A stretch of 64,000 nucleotides of DNA from CAZDBA01 sp965224765. Its GTDB lineage: Bacteria; Planctomycetota; Planctomycetia; Pirellulales; Pirellulaceae. The stretch spans positions 62,001 through 126,000 of the forward strand of contig CBDDAC010000001.1 of assembly GCA_965224765.1 (NCBI GenBank). Direction: 5' to 3'. Position numbers and translations under genes: made by a program. Each line of letters begins with the position of its first letter. Within the stretch, counting starts at the first letter, position 1. The notes below the pieces were generated by a model. That model searched no databases. It saw nothing but the letters and a program-made list of their open reading frames with translations, and was not told the DNA's origin. Shown here piece by piece: positions 36,679 through 45,949 of the stretch.

Positions 36679-37197
36679 TCAGTTTTGTCCGTCTTCGATT
36701 TCTTTGGGACGCCAGACTTCCAAAAGTTTTCCTTGCTCAACGTTTCCGACCGTAAGCCAGCGATCAATCTTCATGTCAATCTTGGCGATTGCCGCAGTCG
36801 GCATTGTCGTCCATTCACTCGTGAGTTTTTCGACCAGGTGTTCGAGGCCGTTGTTATGGCCAACCACCATTGCGATATCGATATCGTCGGGGAGGCGACC
36901 AAGTAGCCTGAGATAGTCGTCGGGTACTCCCATGTACAGTTGCTGGTACTCGAGCAAATCGCCCTCAAATCCGCTTTGGTCGGCGATCACATTTGCCGTC
37001 GTAATCGCCCGTTTGGCAGTCGAACTGAGAATCACTTGGGGCACGGAATCCATTTGCTTCAACCAAGCCGCCATGCGGGGTGCGTCACGTTCGCCCCGCC
37101 GATTCAGGGGCCGATCGTGGTCCGCCTGATTGGCTTCGTTCCATGATGATTTTGCGTGCCGCATGATGAGAAGTGTCTTACTCAAATTATCTCTCAC
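36679..37197 (-). CDS. SixA-like histidine phosphatase
   Basis: 172 residues. The RHG motif of the histidine phosphatase superfamily is LLIMRHAKSSWNE (His about 14), with the second Arg in the LSSTAKRAITTANV region and the second His in VVGHNNGLEHL. It resembles SixA, which dephosphorylates phosphohistidine in signalling proteins, but the short family also includes other phosphatases, so the substrate is open. No phosphorelay gene is adjacent. Convergent with fpr. Confidence 0.85.
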   Translation of the reverse strand: MRDNLSKTLLIMRHAKSSWNEANQADHDRPLNRRGERDAPRMAAWLKQMDSVPQVILSSTAKRAITTANVIADQSGFEGDLLEYQQLYMGVPDDYLRLLGRLPDDIDIAMVVGHNNGLEHLVEKLTSEWTTMPTAAIAKIDMKIDRWLTVGNVEQGKLLEVWRPKEIEDGQN

Positions 37198-37366
37198 GAA
37201 TAAACGTCCATTTCACTGCAATTTGAAGTAACTTTTGGGGAGAGCCTCCAAAGTCCCAATAGGACTGACGGGGATTGGAAGTTAAGCTAATTGAACCGAA
37301 ACCCTTTTAGATGAAACACGGGGTATTCAGTTACAAACTCCGTGCTTAAAAGATATCACAAATTTT

Positions 37367-40345
37367 ATGGATCCGGAACGAGCCAGAATACAAGCCGACT
37401 TGAGTGGTCAACTTGATGGAGACATCCATTGCGACGAAGCATTCCTGCATATGTATTCCAGCGATGCAAGTATCCATGAATTGCGTCCAATGGGGGTGGT
37501 TCGGCCCGTCAATGTTGCCGATGTTCAGGCGACGGTGAACTATGCACGGGAACACCAAATCCCGATTCATCCTCGTGGCGCTGGGTCCAATGTGATTGGA
37601 GGCAGTGTCGGCGAAGGCCTCGTCATTGATTTCTCCTATGCGATGCGACGAGTAATCAGTATTGGCCGCGATATTGTCACGATTCAACCGGGCGTTGTAC
37701 TGGCCGATTTGAATCGTCAACTTCGTTCGCATCGTCAGTTTTTTGGTCCGGATCCGGCAACGCGAAGCGTTACAACGATGGGAGGGGTGTTGGCCCTCAA
37801 TCGCTCTGGAAGCCATTGGGCCAAGTATGGTGAGCCCAGGGACAAGGTTCTTTCACTTCAAATTGTTTTGTCTTCGGGAGAGGTGGTCGAGTTCGATTCG
37901 CCACTTCTAAAAATCGCCGCGGAACGTAAGGCTCGAGATCCCATCGTCGAGAGTCTGTCCAATCGAGTCTCACAGTTGATCGATCGTCGCCGCGAGGTGA
38001 TCGAAAATAATCGCCCACAAGTCAAACAGAATCAGGCAGGCTACAACCTGTTTGATCTTGAGCGGGACGGAGCCATCGACCTCACTCGATTGCTGGTTGG
38101 CAGCGAAGGCACGTTGGGGATCATCACTCAGGCGACAATACAAACTGAACCCATTCCACGTCATCGTGGCGTCGCATTGATTTTTTTCGATCGACTGGAA
38201 AAAGCTGCGACCGCGGCAGTGGACGTTTCTCAGTTAGGTGTGGTGGCATGTGACTTGATGGATCGTCGCCTACTTTCCTTGGCCCGAGAGACGAGTGATG
38301 AGTTTCGCCGACTCATACCTGCACAGGCGGAAGCGATGATTTTGGTTGAGTTTCAATCATCTGACAATTTGCGACTGTCGGATAAATTGCAGCAGTTGAC
38401 GACTCGAATGCTGCGAAAGAAGAAACTTGCGTTTGATGTTCAGGTGGCGACCAATACCCACGAGCGAAATTTGTATTGGCGACTGACTAGACGAGTCGTG
38501 CCGACACTTTATCGTTTGCGAGGTGTCCAGCGGGCACTTCCCTTTGTCGAAGATATTGCGGTCGATCCCGCCAAAATCCCCCAATTGCTTACCGCAGTCC
38601 ACCAGGTACTCAACCAGCATGAAATTACTGCTTCCATTTTCTGTCATGTCCCTCAGGGATCCGTTCATATTCGTCCGTTCATGAATTTGGCCAGCTTGGA
38701 AGATCAGGAAAAAGTTCGACAGATTGCGGACCAGATATTTGAGAAAGTGGTGGAGCTCAATGGGTCGATTAGTGGCGGCTGTGGCGATGGGTTAAGTCGA
38801 ACCTGGTTTCTGCGGAAACAGTATGGAAAACTTTATAGCGTGTTCCGCGAAGTCAAAAACATCTTTGATCCGCAGAATTTGCTGAATCCCGGAAAGGTCA
38901 TTGATACACCGCCCCGCGATCTTCTTGGGCAGGTGAGAAAAGTCAATGCGAAGGATCCTGAAGAGGCGTCCAAGGAAGCCTCCCTGGAGCTGATTAAAAA
39001 GCCGCTTCCTATTATCGAGCCGCAATTGGATTGGTCGGTGGAAGATCTTGCCATCGCAGCACGCAACTGCAACGGCTGCGCTCGCTGCAGAACCTCAAAT
39101 TCCGAAGAGCGAATGTGCCCTATTTTTCGAACCAGCCGACTTGAAGAGGCTTCGCCACGGGCGAAAGCCAATCTCATGCGTGCGGTTGCCACAGGCGGAT
39201 TGCCTGTCACGGAGCTGGCCAAAGACGAGTTGAAAGCGATTGCGGATTTGTGTGTCAATTGCCATCAATGCCGGGTGGAATGTCCGGCAAGTGTTGATAT
39301 CCCCAAATTGATGGTTGAAGCAAAGGCCCAGTACGTTTCCATCAACGGGTTAAAATTGTCAGATTGGGTGCTGGTACGTTTGGATTTGCTTTATGAATTC
39401 GCCGGCAAGATGCCTCGGATTACGAACATGATGATTCGCAATCGATTCGCACGCTGGATACTTGATCGCCTCTTTGGCATCGCGGAGGGAAGGAAGCTTC
39501 CCCGTTTTGCGGGCCGGACGTTCTTGAAATGGGCCTCAAGGAACGGTTTGACGAAATCGACCCGGCAGTCAGGACGAAAGGTTGCCTACTTTGTCGACGC
39601 CTTTGCGAATTGGAATGACCCGGAATTAGGACGAGCATTTATCAAGATCCTTCAACACAATGGAGTTGAAGTCATCGTTCCACCGAATCAAGAGGTTTCA
39701 GGTATGTCATTGATTTCCGACGGAGTGGTGAGCCGTGCGAAGAAGCTCGCCCAACGCAACATTGAGCAGTTTGCAGAATTGGTGAGGCAGGGGTTTACGG
39801 TTGTGACCACAGAACCCTCCGCTGCACTGGCCCTTAGTCATGAATACCGGAATCTAATTGATGACGCCGAGTCACAACTATTGGCGGACAACACCCTGGA
39901 CGCTTGTAGCTTTCTCTTGCAAATGCATCACGCGGGAGAGCTGGAACTTGACTTTCGGCCAATCAATTCCAGTATTGGCTATCACCTGCCATGCCATCAA
40001 CGTGCTCTGGGAGATGGGACGCCAGCGATTCAGTTGCTACGTCTGATTCCCAGCTTACAGGTGGAGCTGATCAAGAAGGGGTGTTCAGGAATGGCAGGTA
40101 CGTTCGGTTTGAAACGCAAGAACTATCGACGCAGTTTGCGGACTGGATTTGCCTTGATTGATGCGATGCGTTCCCCCAGCATCGTGGCCGGCACAACGGA
40201 GTGTAGTACTTGCAAAATTCAGATGGAACACGGGACATCCAAGCCGACCATTCATCCTGTCAAGATTCTTGCGCTTGGCTATGGCTTGATGCCCGAGCTT
40301 GATAACCTCTTTGATCGTCGCAGCGAGGAGCTAATGATCTCATGA
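37367..40345 (+). CDS. FAD-linked oxidase fused to Fe-S and CCG domains
   Basis: 992 residues. N-terminal FAD-binding type 4 domain (VRPVNVADVQATVNYAREHQ, HPRGAGSNVIGG, the FGPDPATRSVTTMGG contact), a C-terminal oxidase cap (to about 540, HVPQGSVHIRPFMNL), two 4Fe-4S clusters (CNGCARCRTS with CPIF, and CVNCHQCRVECP), and a CCG domain (GYHLPCHQRALG, KKGCSGMAG, TECSTCKIQ). This matches the D-lactate/2-hydroxyglutarate/glycolate dehydrogenase fusions that pass electrons to quinone or a carrier. The precise 2-hydroxyacid cannot be told. The last codons overlap moaD by an ATGA junction, so the two are translated together. Confidence 0.9.
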   Translation: MDPERARIQADLSGQLDGDIHCDEAFLHMYSSDASIHELRPMGVVRPVNVADVQATVNYAREHQIPIHPRGAGSNVIGGSVGEGLVIDFSYAMRRVISIGRDIVTIQPGVVLADLNRQLRSHRQFFGPDPATRSVTTMGGVLALNRSGSHWAKYGEPRDKVLSLQIVLSSGEVVEFDSPLLKIAAERKARDPIVESLSNRVSQLIDRRREVIENNRPQVKQNQAGYNLFDLERDGAIDLTRLLVGSEGTLGIITQATIQTEPIPRHRGVALIFFDRLEKAATAAVDVSQLGVVACDLMDRRLLSLARETSDEFRRLIPAQAEAMILVEFQSSDNLRLSDKLQQLTTRMLRKKKLAFDVQVATNTHERNLYWRLTRRVVPTLYRLRGVQRALPFVEDIAVDPAKIPQLLTAVHQVLNQHEITASIFCHVPQGSVHIRPFMNLASLEDQEKVRQIADQIFEKVVELNGSISGGCGDGLSRTWFLRKQYGKLYSVFREVKNIFDPQNLLNPGKVIDTPPRDLLGQVRKVNAKDPEEASKEASLELIKKPLPIIEPQLDWSVEDLAIAARNCNGCARCRTSNSEERMCPIFRTSRLEEASPRAKANLMRAVATGGLPVTELAKDELKAIADLCVNCHQCRVECPASVDIPKLMVEAKAQYVSINGLKLSDWVLVRLDLLYEFAGKMPRITNMMIRNRFARWILDRLFGIAEGRKLPRFAGRTFLKWASRNGLTKSTRQSGRKVAYFVDAFANWNDPELGRAFIKILQHNGVEVIVPPNQEVSGMSLISDGVVSRAKKLAQRNIEQFAELVRQGFTVVTTEPSAALALSHEYRNLIDDAESQLLADNTLDACSFLLQMHHAGELELDFRPINSSIGYHLPCHQRALGDGTPAIQLLRLIPSLQVELIKKGCSGMAGTFGLKRKNYRRSLRTGFALIDAMRSPSIVAGTTECSTCKIQMEHGTSKPTIHPVKILALGYGLMPELDNLFDRRSEELMIS

Positions 40346-40587
40346 TTGTAAAAGTAAGTTTGTTTGCCGGCGCCAAAGAAATCGCTGGAGTTAGTTGGGT
40401 TGAGTTGACGCTAGAGAGTGAGGCAACCGTGAGTGACCTGAAGCGGAAGTTGGCCGAGTTGTATCCGGATATGGAACCCATTTTGGATAAATCTGCGATC
40501 TCGGTCGGTCAAGAGTATTCAACGGATGCCCGGACACTCTACGAAGGCGCCGAAGTTGGCCTGATTCCACCCGTAAGTGGTGGTTGA
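40342..40587 (+). CDS. moaD: Molybdopterin synthase small subunit (sulfur carrier)
   Basis: 81 residues with a ubiquitin-like fold and the C-terminal Gly-Gly (PPVSGG) that is thiocarboxylated and passes sulfur to precursor Z. VKVSLFAGAKEIAG is the usual start. Its ATG overlaps the stop of the FAD/Fe-S gene (ATGA). The partner moaE lies 2.5 kb downstream, separated by two DUF1559 genes and a terminator at 40698, which is unusual because moaD and moaE normally adjoin. Confidence 0.92.
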   Translation: MIVKVSLFAGAKEIAGVSWVELTLESEATVSDLKRKLAELYPDMEPILDKSAISVGQEYSTDARTLYEGAEVGLIPPVSGG

Positions 40588-40697
40588 TCGCTCGTTTAAA
40601 TCGTTCGGCGTCGTTCAATGGAGAATCTTTATGGTCGGACATCCATGCGTTCTCGTGCGTCGTCGCCAATAAATTTGCCTCCATCTTATTGATCTTC

Positions 40698-40738
40698 AAC
40701 GAGGGCAAATCCTAACGGAATTGCCCTCGTTTTTTTTG
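40698..40738 (+). terminator. Rho-independent terminator after moaD
   Basis: AACGAGGGCAA pairs with TTGCCCTCGTT around a 12-base loop, followed by seven Ts. It ends the FAD/Fe-S-moaD transcript, so the following genes need their own promoter. Confidence 0.85.
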
Positions 40739-40805
40739 TTACACTGAATGTAGGTCGATTGGGATTCGTTTCCGGTCCGTGGAAAAAAATTACTATGTGT
40801 TGTCA

Positions 40806-41840
40806 ATGAAAAGTTTCGTTTTTGAATCGGATTTGCAAGGACCTGCTTTTCGATTTCAAATCTGGCATCTTTTCTATGTTTTGACATTCTATTCGGCGGG
40901 CCTGGGTTTTTCGCCAGGCACCATTGCGGCGACGACGATTTGGTTGGTGGTTTCGTTTTTCGCATTGAGTCAGCATCAGCGCGGAGACGGAGTGAAGGTT
41001 TTTGCCTGCGCGCTAGGCGTGGCATTTTGCTTTTGTTGCTGTATGCCGAACTCTGTTGATGTCCGGGGACACGCGCGGAAAACACAATGCACAAACAATT
41101 TAAGGCAACTTGGCTTGGCAATCCTCAACTATGAATCCGCAATAGGGAACATGCCTGAATCACGTTTGCTGGATTCAAACGGGAAGCCAATGCATAGCTG
41201 GAGGGTATTGATCTTGCCCTACCTCCAAGAAGAAACGATCTTCAGTCAATATAGTTTTGCTGAACCCTGGGATGGGCCAAACAATCGAAAACTTCATGAT
41301 CAAATGCCGTCTGTTTTTCGATGTCCCTCGCGAGACCATGGAAATCGTACCCATTATAAAATAGTGCGTGGTGAGGGGACCTTGTTTATTGATGGAGTCA
41401 AACCCATGCTTAAAAATGTATTTGACGGAACCTCGAATACTGTTCTCTTGGTCGAAGATGCGGGAAACCCCGTCAATTGGTTGGAGCCAAATGATTTGAC
41501 CCTGGAGCAAGCGGTAAAGATCTTTAGCAACACAAAACTTGCCGACGTGCCCCATGTTAGCAACGGCCTGTTTGAAATCCGATATTTTGGCTTAAATGTC
41601 GCGCTCATGGACGGGAGTGTTGGGCACATTGGCGTGGATTGCGGGCCAGATCAACTTCGGAAATTCTTTGGTTGCGACAATGGTGTCCCAGATATTGAGG
41701 CATTTGATCGTGAGGTTACGCGTGTCAAGTACGGGGCAATTGTCGCGGTCGTAATGTATTTTATTTTGGGGCTACTTCCACTTGTGTGGGTTCTGCGAAA
41801 ACCACGCTCAAGGCGATTGGTAAAAGACGACGTTGGTTAG
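40806..41840 (+). CDS. DUF1559-type membrane protein, copy 1
   Basis: 344 residues. Two hydrophobic segments at the N-terminus (FQIWHLFYVLTFYSAGLGF and a Cys-rich stretch FACALGVAFCFCCCMP) replace the pilin-like leader of standard DUF1559 proteins. The rest is typical: ARKTQCTNNLRQLGLAILNY, SWRVLILPYLQEETIFSQYS, WDGPNNRKL, FRCPSRDHG, TSNTVLLVEDAG and NVALMDGSV near the end, followed by a third helix (AIVAVVMYFILGLLPLVWVL). Function of the family is unknown. The ATG at 40806 aligns with the start of the tandem paralogue; a GTG at 40779 is possible. It sits between moaD and moaE without an obvious molybdenum role. Confidence 0.8.
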   Translation: MKSFVFESDLQGPAFRFQIWHLFYVLTFYSAGLGFSPGTIAATTIWLVVSFFALSQHQRGDGVKVFACALGVAFCFCCCMPNSVDVRGHARKTQCTNNLRQLGLAILNYESAIGNMPESRLLDSNGKPMHSWRVLILPYLQEETIFSQYSFAEPWDGPNNRKLHDQMPSVFRCPSRDHGNRTHYKIVRGEGTLFIDGVKPMLKNVFDGTSNTVLLVEDAGNPVNWLEPNDLTLEQAVKIFSNTKLADVPHVSNGLFEIRYFGLNVALMDGSVGHIGVDCGPDQLRKFFGCDNGVPDIEAFDREVTRVKYGAIVAVVMYFILGLLPLVWVLRKPRSRRLVKDDVG

Positions 41841-41971
41841 CAGGGAAAAACTTCCGCCCTGCCTATTCTACCGACTCGGCGGATGGGTTTAACTTGTATT
41901 TGGTACACTGACTCAAGTTGATTGGATGTGTGTTCCAATTTGTCAAATGCGTTTATTTCCTGACTGCCAAT

Positions 41972-43018
41972 ATGCCTAACGAACAAACAACGCCGGCAAC
42001 GAACGGCTCCAGTTTTCGATTTCAAATCTGGCACTTGTTTTTTGTTCTCACTTTTATCGCGTCGGGATTGGCAATACATGTCGGTACCTTAGTCGCATCG
42101 TCGATCTGGATATTCGTATGCTTTTTTGCCCTCACCCGAGGGTCTCGCAACGGAGGCTTGAAGATCTTTTTCTATGCGTCGGTCGTTGTGTGTTTTTTCG
42201 GTTGTTGCGTGATTCTTCCTCCAATCAACCGAATGAAAGAAATTTCGAGGCGGCGAGTATGTCTCTCACAAATGACTAGAATTATTCATGGTTTCCACGA
42301 ATTTGAGGCTGCGAATCGTGATTGCTTCCCAGAAGCACGGATCCTGGATGTTGACGGAAACCCTTTGCATAGCTGGCGGGTGTTGATCCTGCCCTATCTT
42401 GGAGAGTTTGCGCTCTACAGCAGATACAAATTTGATGAGCCTTGGGATGGTCCAAACAATCGAAAGCTGCAGGACGAGATGCCTGCGGTCTTCAAATGCC
42501 GGTCGCACGACCATGGAAACAAAACCCATTACAAGTTGGTTTGTGGCGAAGGCACGCTGTTCATGGATGGAGTCAAACCGATGCTGAAGAACGCGCTGGA
42601 TGATGGGGCCTCGATTGGCGCGTTGGTGGAAGACCCTGGCAATCCAGTTAATTGGCTTGAGCCTGAGGATTTGACTTTGGAACAGGCGGTCGAAATCTTT
42701 AGCCGTACCGATTTGGACAATGTTCCCCATGGTGAAGTAGGAGTGTTTTTGGTCGAGAACTGGGGTAGCAACTGCATTTTATTGGACGGATCGAATGAAA
42801 TGATCGGGGGCGCCGATCCCGAGCAGATTCGACTTCTTTTCGGTGCGAATAACGGGCCTCCCGACATTGAGAAATTGGATTTTGGTTATCGAATAGGGTA
42901 CGGGTATCGCGCAATTGTCATGGGCTTCATCTATTTCATTCTGGCCGTGTTGCCGATTGTGCTGATTTGGCGTCAACCCAATCCCAATTCGGCGAAATCG
43001 CGAGCGACTGTTAGTTAG
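41972..43018 (+). CDS. DUF1559-type membrane protein, copy 2
   Basis: 348 residues, a tandem duplicate of the preceding gene. Shared blocks are FRFQIWHLF-VLTF, SWRVLILPYL, EPWDGPNNRKL, DHGN-THYK, GEGTLF-DGVKPMLKN, GNPVNWLEP-DLTLEQAV and a C-terminal helix. The stretch before the start is also alike in both (GGTACACTGA and TTACACTGAA, each followed by TTGATTGG or TCGATTGG), so the copy included upstream DNA. The ATG at 41972 (MPNEQTTPATNGSS) is chosen by alignment with copy 1. Variable parts are the membrane segments and the last 60 residues. Confidence 0.8.
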   Translation: MPNEQTTPATNGSSFRFQIWHLFFVLTFIASGLAIHVGTLVASSIWIFVCFFALTRGSRNGGLKIFFYASVVVCFFGCCVILPPINRMKEISRRRVCLSQMTRIIHGFHEFEAANRDCFPEARILDVDGNPLHSWRVLILPYLGEFALYSRYKFDEPWDGPNNRKLQDEMPAVFKCRSHDHGNKTHYKLVCGEGTLFMDGVKPMLKNALDDGASIGALVEDPGNPVNWLEPEDLTLEQAVEIFSRTDLDNVPHGEVGVFLVENWGSNCILLDGSNEMIGGADPEQIRLLFGANNGPPDIEKLDFGYRIGYGYRAIVMGFIYFILAVLPIVLIWRQPNPNSAKSRATVS

Positions 43019-43077
43019 GAAACCTGAACGAATACTTCTGTCGTTGCCAGTATTGTGTGGCGGAGTACAATGATTGC

Positions 43078-43515
43078 ATGATCCAGATTACCGCCAATTC
43101 GATTGATTGCCAGAGCGTTCTGAACGCCGTCTACGATGAGAACTGTGGAGCAAATTTGCTTTTTACGGGGACGACCAGACGCGTGACGGGGGAATTTGAA
43201 ACTGAATTTCTAGTCTATGAATGCTATGAAGAAATGGCGATCAAAGAAATGCAGGCTCTTTGCGACCAGGCAATGACGCGCTGGCCCATCAAGCATGTTG
43301 CCGCTATGCACCGAATCGGCCAAGTTGATGTTGGCCAAGTGAGTATTGCGCTGGCAGTATCCGGCCCGCATCGCAAAGAGACTTTCGCAGCGGGTGAATG
43401 GTTAATTGACGAATTGAAAAGGAAGGTTCCTGTCTGGAAACAGGAACATGGCGTGGATGGTGCGAGTGAATGGGTTCACCCCGGTGTTTCCTCAAAAGGC
43501 GCAGAAACGAAGTGA
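43078..43515 (+). CDS. moaE: Molybdopterin synthase large subunit
   Basis: 145 residues. MoaE binds MoaD and inserts two sulfurs into precursor Z. Conserved GTTR near residue 31, LVYECYEEMA, MHRIGQVDVGQVSI, and the lysine pair Lys114 and Lys121 in KRKVPVWK, which match the E. coli active-site lysines in spacing. The ATG at 43078 is chosen over a GTG seven codons earlier. It overlaps moaA by 4 bases if moaA begins at the GTG at 43512. Confidence 0.92.
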   Translation: MIQITANSIDCQSVLNAVYDENCGANLLFTGTTRRVTGEFETEFLVYECYEEMAIKEMQALCDQAMTRWPIKHVAAMHRIGQVDVGQVSIALAVSGPHRKETFAAGEWLIDELKRKVPVWKQEHGVDGASEWVHPGVSSKGAETK

Positions 43516-44513
43516 GTGATCAATTGAAGATTATCGACTCCTTTGGGCGAGCCCATACTAACTTGCGGATCAGCGTGACCGATCGCTGCAATATCCGCTG
43601 TTTTTATTGCATGCCTTTGGAGAATGTCAATTTTCTTCCGAAGTCAGAATTGCTGACCTTCGATGAAATCGTTCGATTTACCCGAGTTGCCGCTCAAATG
43701 GGAGTTAATCGGATTCGACTGACGGGCGGTGAGCCATTGGTTCGACGTGGCCTGTGTGATTTGATTGCGATGCTCAATGAGATCGACGGGATTGTTGATA
43801 TTGCGATGACGACCAATGGTTTGCTGTTGGAAAAGCACGCTCGCGATTTGCAATCAGCCGGATTGAATCGATTGAATGTCAGTCTGGATGCACTGGACGA
43901 AGAAACGTTTCTCAAGATCGCAAGGCGCGATGGACTTCAAAAAGTACTTGACGGGTTGCAGGCGGCCAAGGATGTCGGGTTTAGCAATACCAAGATCAAT
44001 ACGGTTGCGATTGCCGGAGTCAACGAAAATCAAGTGGTTCCGATGGCCAGGTTTTGTCGCGAACATCAATTGCATCTTCGCTTTATCGAATTCATGCCAC
44101 TGGATGCCGAAGAAAATTGGCGAAAGGCGGATGTGTTGCAAGGAGAATGGATTCGTCAGCAAATTTCTCAGGCGATTGATCCACTTGTTCCAGTCGCATC
44201 TCAGGAGCCGGGACAGCCGGCAACTGATTTTGAGTATGCTGACGGAATCGCCAAAGTCGGATTCATCAATTCAGTTTCTCAGCCTTTTTGCGACACCTGC
44301 AATCGGCTTCGGATCACTTCGGAAGGGCAAGTGCGGAATTGCCTGTTTTCGACGGCAGAATGGGATGCGCGACAGCTGTTGCGTGGCCAATCCAGTGACG
44401 AAGACTTGGCCCAGCTGATTCTCGATTGTGTTGGAGCCAAAGCTGCCGGACACGGCTCGAGTGATTTGGAGTTTGTACGGCCTCAAAAAGCGATGTACCA
44501 AATTGGTGGCTAG
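43512..44513 (+). CDS. moaA: GTP 3',8-cyclase (radical SAM)
   Basis: About 333 residues. The radical SAM cluster is Cys26, 30 and 33 (CNIRCFYC); the second 4Fe-4S cluster uses CDTCNRLRITSEGQVRNC near the C-terminus. LTGGEPLVRRGL is the SAM-binding GGE motif. It makes the pyranopterin precursor from GTP, the first step of molybdopterin synthesis. The protein ends QIGG, the Gly-Gly tail required in MoaA. Start: GTG at 43512, giving a TGA/GTG overlap with moaE; an ATG at 43470 would overlap by 46 bases. Confidence 0.93.
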   Translation: MSDQLKIIDSFGRAHTNLRISVTDRCNIRCFYCMPLENVNFLPKSELLTFDEIVRFTRVAAQMGVNRIRLTGGEPLVRRGLCDLIAMLNEIDGIVDIAMTTNGLLLEKHARDLQSAGLNRLNVSLDALDEETFLKIARRDGLQKVLDGLQAAKDVGFSNTKINTVAIAGVNENQVVPMARFCREHQLHLRFIEFMPLDAEENWRKADVLQGEWIRQQISQAIDPLVPVASQEPGQPATDFEYADGIAKVGFINSVSQPFCDTCNRLRITSEGQVRNCLFSTAEWDARQLLRGQSSDEDLAQLILDCVGAKAAGHGSSDLEFVRPQKAMYQIGG

Positions 44514-44690
44514 GCCACGTTGCCTTCTGTGGAATTGCGTCCTTTGTTGATGGATATGACGATTGAGATCTGCTGAAACGTAAACAATCAGTACAAATTG
44601 ATTGTGTGATCTGTTGGAGCTTGGATAATAAATCGTTCAGGTTCGTACTCTGTTCTGACTTACAACCACCAACCACTACGCGATTTTCGC

Positions 44691-45848
44691 ATGGAACGAA
44701 TTTACCTGGACAACGCAGCCACCAGTTGGCCCAAACCACCTGAAGTCCTTCAGGCAATTCAGGATTTTTATCTTAAGCTCGGTTCGGCCAGTGGTCGTGG
44801 AGGCCAATCTTCTGAGTTTTCCTCGGATCATCTAGTCCGGCAATGCCGCGCTGAATTAACCGAATTCTTGGGAGCCGGCAAAAACGACGCCCTGGTGTTC
44901 GCATTCAATGGCACTGATGCCATCAACCTTGGGCTTTGGGGCGTCTTGGGAGAAAGAGATCATGTTGTCACAACGGCGATAGAACACAATTCCGTGATTC
45001 GCCCATTGCATGAACTTTCTCGCCATCGGGGGGTGACGTTCGATATCATCGAATGCAATGACGATAGTTTTGTGGACGCCGAATCGGTTTCGCAAGCGAT
45101 CAACAACGAAACTCGACTCGTCGTTGTATCGCATGCGAGCAACGTTACTGGAGCAGTTCAGGATATCGGATCGATTGCCGCGGTTTGCCGAGAAAAGGGG
45201 GTTGCGTTGATGGTGGACGCGGCTCAAACGGTGGGGCATATGGAGGTTGACTTTCGGGAGTTGCAATGCGATTTGTTAGCCGCTCCCGGTCACAAAGGAT
45301 TGATGGGACCGCTCGGAACCGGGTTCCTGCTGGTGGGCGAAAACCTTAAGGACACCATGAAAACCTGGCGAGCTGGTGGCACTGGAACCGAAAGTGAACT
45401 TGCTCATCAGCCGAATGAATATCCAGCCAAACTTGAATCGGGGAATTTAAATGTGGGCGGCATCGCGGGTCTTCTTGCGGGTCTGCGGTTTGTTCGCTCG
45501 ATTGGAGTCGCGAAAATCGCCGAAAAAGAACAGGCGCTTCTCAGTTTGGCTGCCAAGGGACTTAGTTTGATTTCTGACGTTCAGATTATTTGTTCAGGGG
45601 CGCTTCACCGAACTGGGGTACTCAGTTTTGAGGTGGTCGGACAGGACCCCCGAGAAATTGCCATGATTTTGGATTCAAGTTTTGGAATTCAGGTTAGGGC
45701 CGGGCTGCATTGTGCCCCGGGTATTCACCGTCGACTGGGGACTTTTGAGAACGGTGGAACCATTCGGATCAGTCCAAACTGGTTCTCCAATGAACTCCAG
45801 ATCGACACGTTTCTGAGTGCGATTTCTGAGATTGTAAAGTCAACTTAG
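44691..45848 (+). CDS. Class V PLP enzyme, cysteine desulfurase/selenocysteine lyase-like
   Basis: 385 residues. MERIYLDNAATSWPKPPEVL and SASGRGGQ are the start typical of the EF2568-type subgroup (TIGR01977-like). The PLP Lys is Lys202 in APGHKGLMGPLGTG; the sulfur/selenium-accepting Cys is Cys341 in RAGLHCAPG. It would release sulfur from cysteine or selenium from selenocysteine. Family knowledge: this subgroup tends to occur with selenium-dependent molybdenum hydroxylase genes. Here its neighbours are moaE-moaA upstream and selA 1.6 kb downstream, so either molybdopterin sulfuration or selenium handling fits. The start ATG at 44691 is unambiguous. Confidence 0.85.
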   Translation: MERIYLDNAATSWPKPPEVLQAIQDFYLKLGSASGRGGQSSEFSSDHLVRQCRAELTEFLGAGKNDALVFAFNGTDAINLGLWGVLGERDHVVTTAIEHNSVIRPLHELSRHRGVTFDIIECNDDSFVDAESVSQAINNETRLVVVSHASNVTGAVQDIGSIAAVCREKGVALMVDAAQTVGHMEVDFRELQCDLLAAPGHKGLMGPLGTGFLLVGENLKDTMKTWRAGGTGTESELAHQPNEYPAKLESGNLNVGGIAGLLAGLRFVRSIGVAKIAEKEQALLSLAAKGLSLISDVQIICSGALHRTGVLSFEVVGQDPREIAMILDSSFGIQVRAGLHCAPGIHRRLGTFENGGTIRISPNWFSNELQIDTFLSAISEIVKST

Positions 45849-45949
45849 ACCTACCCTTGGTGGCTTTAGCCAAATGTTCATGGCCATAGTCCAATGGCAC
45901 TTGTTTCCTGGGGTGATCAGAATTACGCTTTGGGGAAACGAGGAGAATT

